From an uncultured Eubacteriales bacterium (lineage in GTDB: Bacteria > Bacillota > Clostridia > Monoglobales > Monoglobaceae): a stretch of 16,758 bases of DNA. Below, piece by piece: positions 15,333 to 16,758 of the stretch; within the stretch, counting starts at the first letter, position 1; every line of letters begins with the position of its first letter. Both the position numbers and the translations under genes were made by a program. Under the pieces are notes generated by a model, which did no database searches, was not told the origin of the DNA, and saw nothing but the letters and a program-made list of their open reading frames with translations. The DNA is taken from positions 1 to 16,758 of the forward strand of contig URTH01000019.1 of NCBI GenBank assembly GCA_900550775.1, given 5' to 3'.

Positions 15333-16154
15333 ATGATGAAAAAATTATGGACTGCAGTATGCCTGCTTGCGCTCAGCGTATCACTCTTTGGATGCGGAAC
15401 GGCCAACAATACCGCCCCCAAAGAAACCGAAAAAGCAAATGCGGCAAGCGACGTGGCCTACGTACAGGATAAGGGCGAGATGGTGATCGGTTATACCGTA
15501 TACGAGCCGATGAACTATACCGACGAGAGCGGCAAGCTGGTTGGCTTTGATACCGAGTTTGCAGAAGCCGTATGCGAAAAACTGGGCGTTACGCCGAAGT
15601 TTGTTGAGATTGACTGGGACAACAAGTTTTTGGAACTGGAGTCGAAGAGCATTGACTGTATCTGGAACGGTATGACCATTACCGATGAGGTAAAGAAGAA
15701 TACCAACGTGACCGAGCCGTATGTAAAAAATGCGCAGGTTGTCGTAATGAAGAAGGAAAATGCCGGAAAGTACACGGACGCCGCTTCGATGAAAGAATTA
15801 AAGTTTGCGGCTGAGGCAGGCAGCGCCGGTGAGGCAGCTATCGCAGAAGAGGGCCTAAACAGCAGCTATGTTGCCGTTGCGGCACAGAGCGACGCTCTGC
15901 TTGAGGTGATGAGCGGATCGGTAGACGCTTGCGTGATTGACAACACCATGGCAAACGCAATGACCGGTGAGGGTACCAGCTATGCAGGCCTTACCGCAGT
16001 GACCGAGCTTACCAGCGAGGAATACGGAATCGGCTTCCGCAAGGATTCCGATCTCACCAATAAGGTTAACGAGATTATGGCAGAGCTGAAGACAGACGGC
16101 ACGCTGGAAAAACTGGCGCAGACCTATAAGCTGACTTTGGCAGACGCACAGTAA
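15333..16154 (+). CDS. Amino-acid ABC transporter substrate-binding lipoprotein (family 3)
   Basis: The ~273-residue precursor has a lipoprotein signal peptide: KK, hydrophobic core LWTAVCLLALSVSL, and lipobox LFGC with the lipidated Cys about 20 residues in. The mature protein is therefore anchored to the outer face of the membrane. The mature part has the SBP family 3 pattern: MVIGYTVYEPMNYTDESGKLVGFDTEFAEAV, where the second strand carries the ligand-binding GFD segment; then IDCIWNGMTIT; and LKTDGTLEKLAQTYK at the end. The ligand is a polar amino acid; cystine, glutamine or basic residues cannot be separated by eye. Three ATGs stand in tandem (15330, 15333, 15336) after AGGAG (15322-15326). 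I prefer the second or third on spacing (6 or 9 nt). The permease follows 129 nt downstream. Confidence 0.93.
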   Translation: MMKKLWTAVCLLALSVSLFGCGTANNTAPKETEKANAASDVAYVQDKGEMVIGYTVYEPMNYTDESGKLVGFDTEFAEAVCEKLGVTPKFVEIDWDNKFLELESKSIDCIWNGMTITDEVKKNTNVTEPYVKNAQVVVMKKENAGKYTDAASMKELKFAAEAGSAGEAAIAEEGLNSSYVAVAAQSDALLEVMSGSVDACVIDNTMANAMTGEGTSYAGLTAVTELTSEEYGIGFRKDSDLTNKVNEIMAELKTDGTLEKLAQTYKLTLADAQ

Positions 16155-16167
16155 ATGTGACTTTGGG

Positions 16168-16190
16168 ATAAGAGGGATATCCTCTTATTT
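16168..16190 (+). terminator. Small hairpin just after the binding-protein gene
   Basis: ATAAGAGG (16168-16175) and CCTCTTAT (16181-16188) form a perfect 8-bp stem with a 5-nt loop, followed only by TT. The U-run is too short for a strong terminator. With the hairpin that follows it more likely protects the 3' end of the upstream message or causes partial termination. Confidence 0.35.
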
Positions 16191-16197
16191 CGGGCAG

Positions 16198-16227
16198 AGG
16201 CGGTGTAAAAACGGTTTTACGCCGCCT
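16198..16227 (+). terminator. Strong intergenic hairpin between binding protein and permease
   Basis: Positions 16198-16210 pair with 16215-16227 over 13 base pairs (one G-U) around the 4-nt loop ACGG. The tail TTGATATATTTT is only moderately U-rich. A stable hairpin here commonly keeps binding-protein mRNA more abundant than permease mRNA. The permease would then be made from read-through transcripts. Confidence 0.55.
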
Positions 16228-16283
16228 TTGATATATTTTGCGCAATATTCAAGGCTTGAGTATTGCAGGGAATGGAGTTTGTT

Positions 16284-16758
16284 ATGTTTGTACAGGTGAC
16301 GCTTAGCCTTTTTGAGGGCTTTTTGATGACCCTTAAAATATTTATTCTGACGCTTGCCCTGGCATTGCCGCTCGGCCTGGTGATCAGCTTTGGCTCGATG
16401 ACCCGTATCAAGCCGATCCGATGGGTGATCAGGACCTTCATCTGGATTATCCGTGGTACGCCGCTGATGCTCCAGCTGATCGTGATTTATTACGGCCCCG
16501 GTCTGATCGCGGCCTGGGCGTCCGGACAGGGAACCGGCGCATTTTTTTCCTGGATTGCCTCCTGGACGGTGCCGGATCGGTTCGCGGCGGTGATTGTTGC
16601 CTTTGTCATCAACTATGCCTGCTATTTTTCCGAGATTTACCGCGGCGGCATCGAGGCGATTCCCAAGGGTCAGTATGAGGCCGGCCAGGTGCTTGGTATG
16701 ACGCGGGTGCAGACCTTCTTCCGCGTGGTTCTTTTGCAGGTCGTAAAGCACATTGTGC
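16284..16758 (+). CDS. Amino-acid ABC transporter permease, HisM/GlnP type (C-terminus off right edge)
   Basis: The visible 158 residues begin MFVQVTLSLFEGFLMTLKIFILTLAL and match the His/Glu/Gln/Arg/opine family of 3-TM-domain permeases, which form the membrane channel of the importer. The first hydrophobic segment spans residues ~13-36. RGTPLMLQLIVIYYG (near 60-75) is the conserved family motif. The cytoplasmic EAA loop that contacts the ATPase is seen as AIPKGQYEAGQVLGMTRVQTFFRVVLLQ, near residues 127-154. The ATG at 16284 is preferred because TGGAG (16273-16277) is 6 nt upstream; the in-frame ATG at 16272 abuts AGGGA with no spacing. It shares the transcription unit with the binding protein, and an ATPase gene is expected next. 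The frame is open to the edge. Confidence 0.93.
   Translation, partial: MFVQVTLSLFEGFLMTLKIFILTLALALPLGLVISFGSMTRIKPIRWVIRTFIWIIRGTPLMLQLIVIYYGPGLIAAWASGQGTGAFFSWIASWTVPDRFAAVIVAFVINYACYFSEIYRGGIEAIPKGQYEAGQVLGMTRVQTFFRVVLLQVVKHIV

Noticed and set aside
16272..16283. ATG at 16272 as permease start
   Set aside because: The only purine-rich sequence directly abuts it, whereas ATG 16284 has TGGAG at 6 nt.
1..16758. CRISPR array, tRNA/rRNA genes, transposase or phage genes
   Set aside because: No regularly spaced short repeats, cloverleaf-like sequences or recognisable mobile-element proteins were found on either strand.

Overview
The window looks like a chromosomal segment of an anaerobic Clostridia-type Firmicute (Bacillota), probably a gut Lachnospiraceae/Oscillospiraceae relative. 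The inference rests on the Gram-positive lipoprotein transporter, AddAB-type (not RecBCD) recombination, a short B12 methionine synthase with its reactivation domain on a separate gene, strong AGGAGG-type ribosome binding sites, frequent TTG/GTG starts, and a secreted mosaic protein of InlB-type and Ig-like repeats. No phage, IS, CRISPR or RNA gene was seen.

Layout. (1) 1-3584, minus: the N-terminal 1,194 residues of a very large secreted surface protein that runs off the left edge. (2) 3585-3697: a compact divergent intergenic region where two near-consensus sigma-A promoters share one TATAAT core and a perfect dyad lies across them. (3) 3698-4504, plus: a MerR regulator with a GyrI-like ligand domain, read from a TTG start. 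(4) 4511-4556: a strong bidirectional terminator. (5) 12371 down to 4555, minus: a five-gene operon behind a perfect TTGACA-17-TATAAT promoter. It holds the methionine synthase reactivation protein, short MetH, an RluA-type 23S rRNA pseudouridine synthase, an HAD phosphatase/phosphomutase and AddB. Junctions are 11-nt overlap, 4-nt gap, ATGA and ATGA. As given, addB is broken by a frameshift near 7248-7275. (6) 12693-15146, plus: glycogen phosphorylase with its own promoter and terminator. (7) 15214-16758, plus: the start of a polar amino-acid ABC transporter (lipoprotein binding protein, then permease running off the right edge), with an unusual leader containing an Arg-rich mini-ORF and a 12-bp dyad.

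How the genes work together. The MetH pair is a split cobalamin methionine synthase: the catalytic protein carries the homocysteine, folate and B12 modules, and the upstream protein supplies the SAM-dependent reactivation function. The RNA-modification, HAD and AddB genes are translationally coupled behind it. Glycogen phosphorylase mobilises storage glucan and the transporter imports an amino acid; neither is obviously linked to its neighbours. The MerR protein is the natural candidate regulator of the surface protein, but this is inferred only from position and the shared promoter region.

I found no clearly undescribed multi-gene system. The best items for follow-up are the addB frameshift, the overlapping divergent promoters with their dyad, and the leader of the amino-acid transporter.
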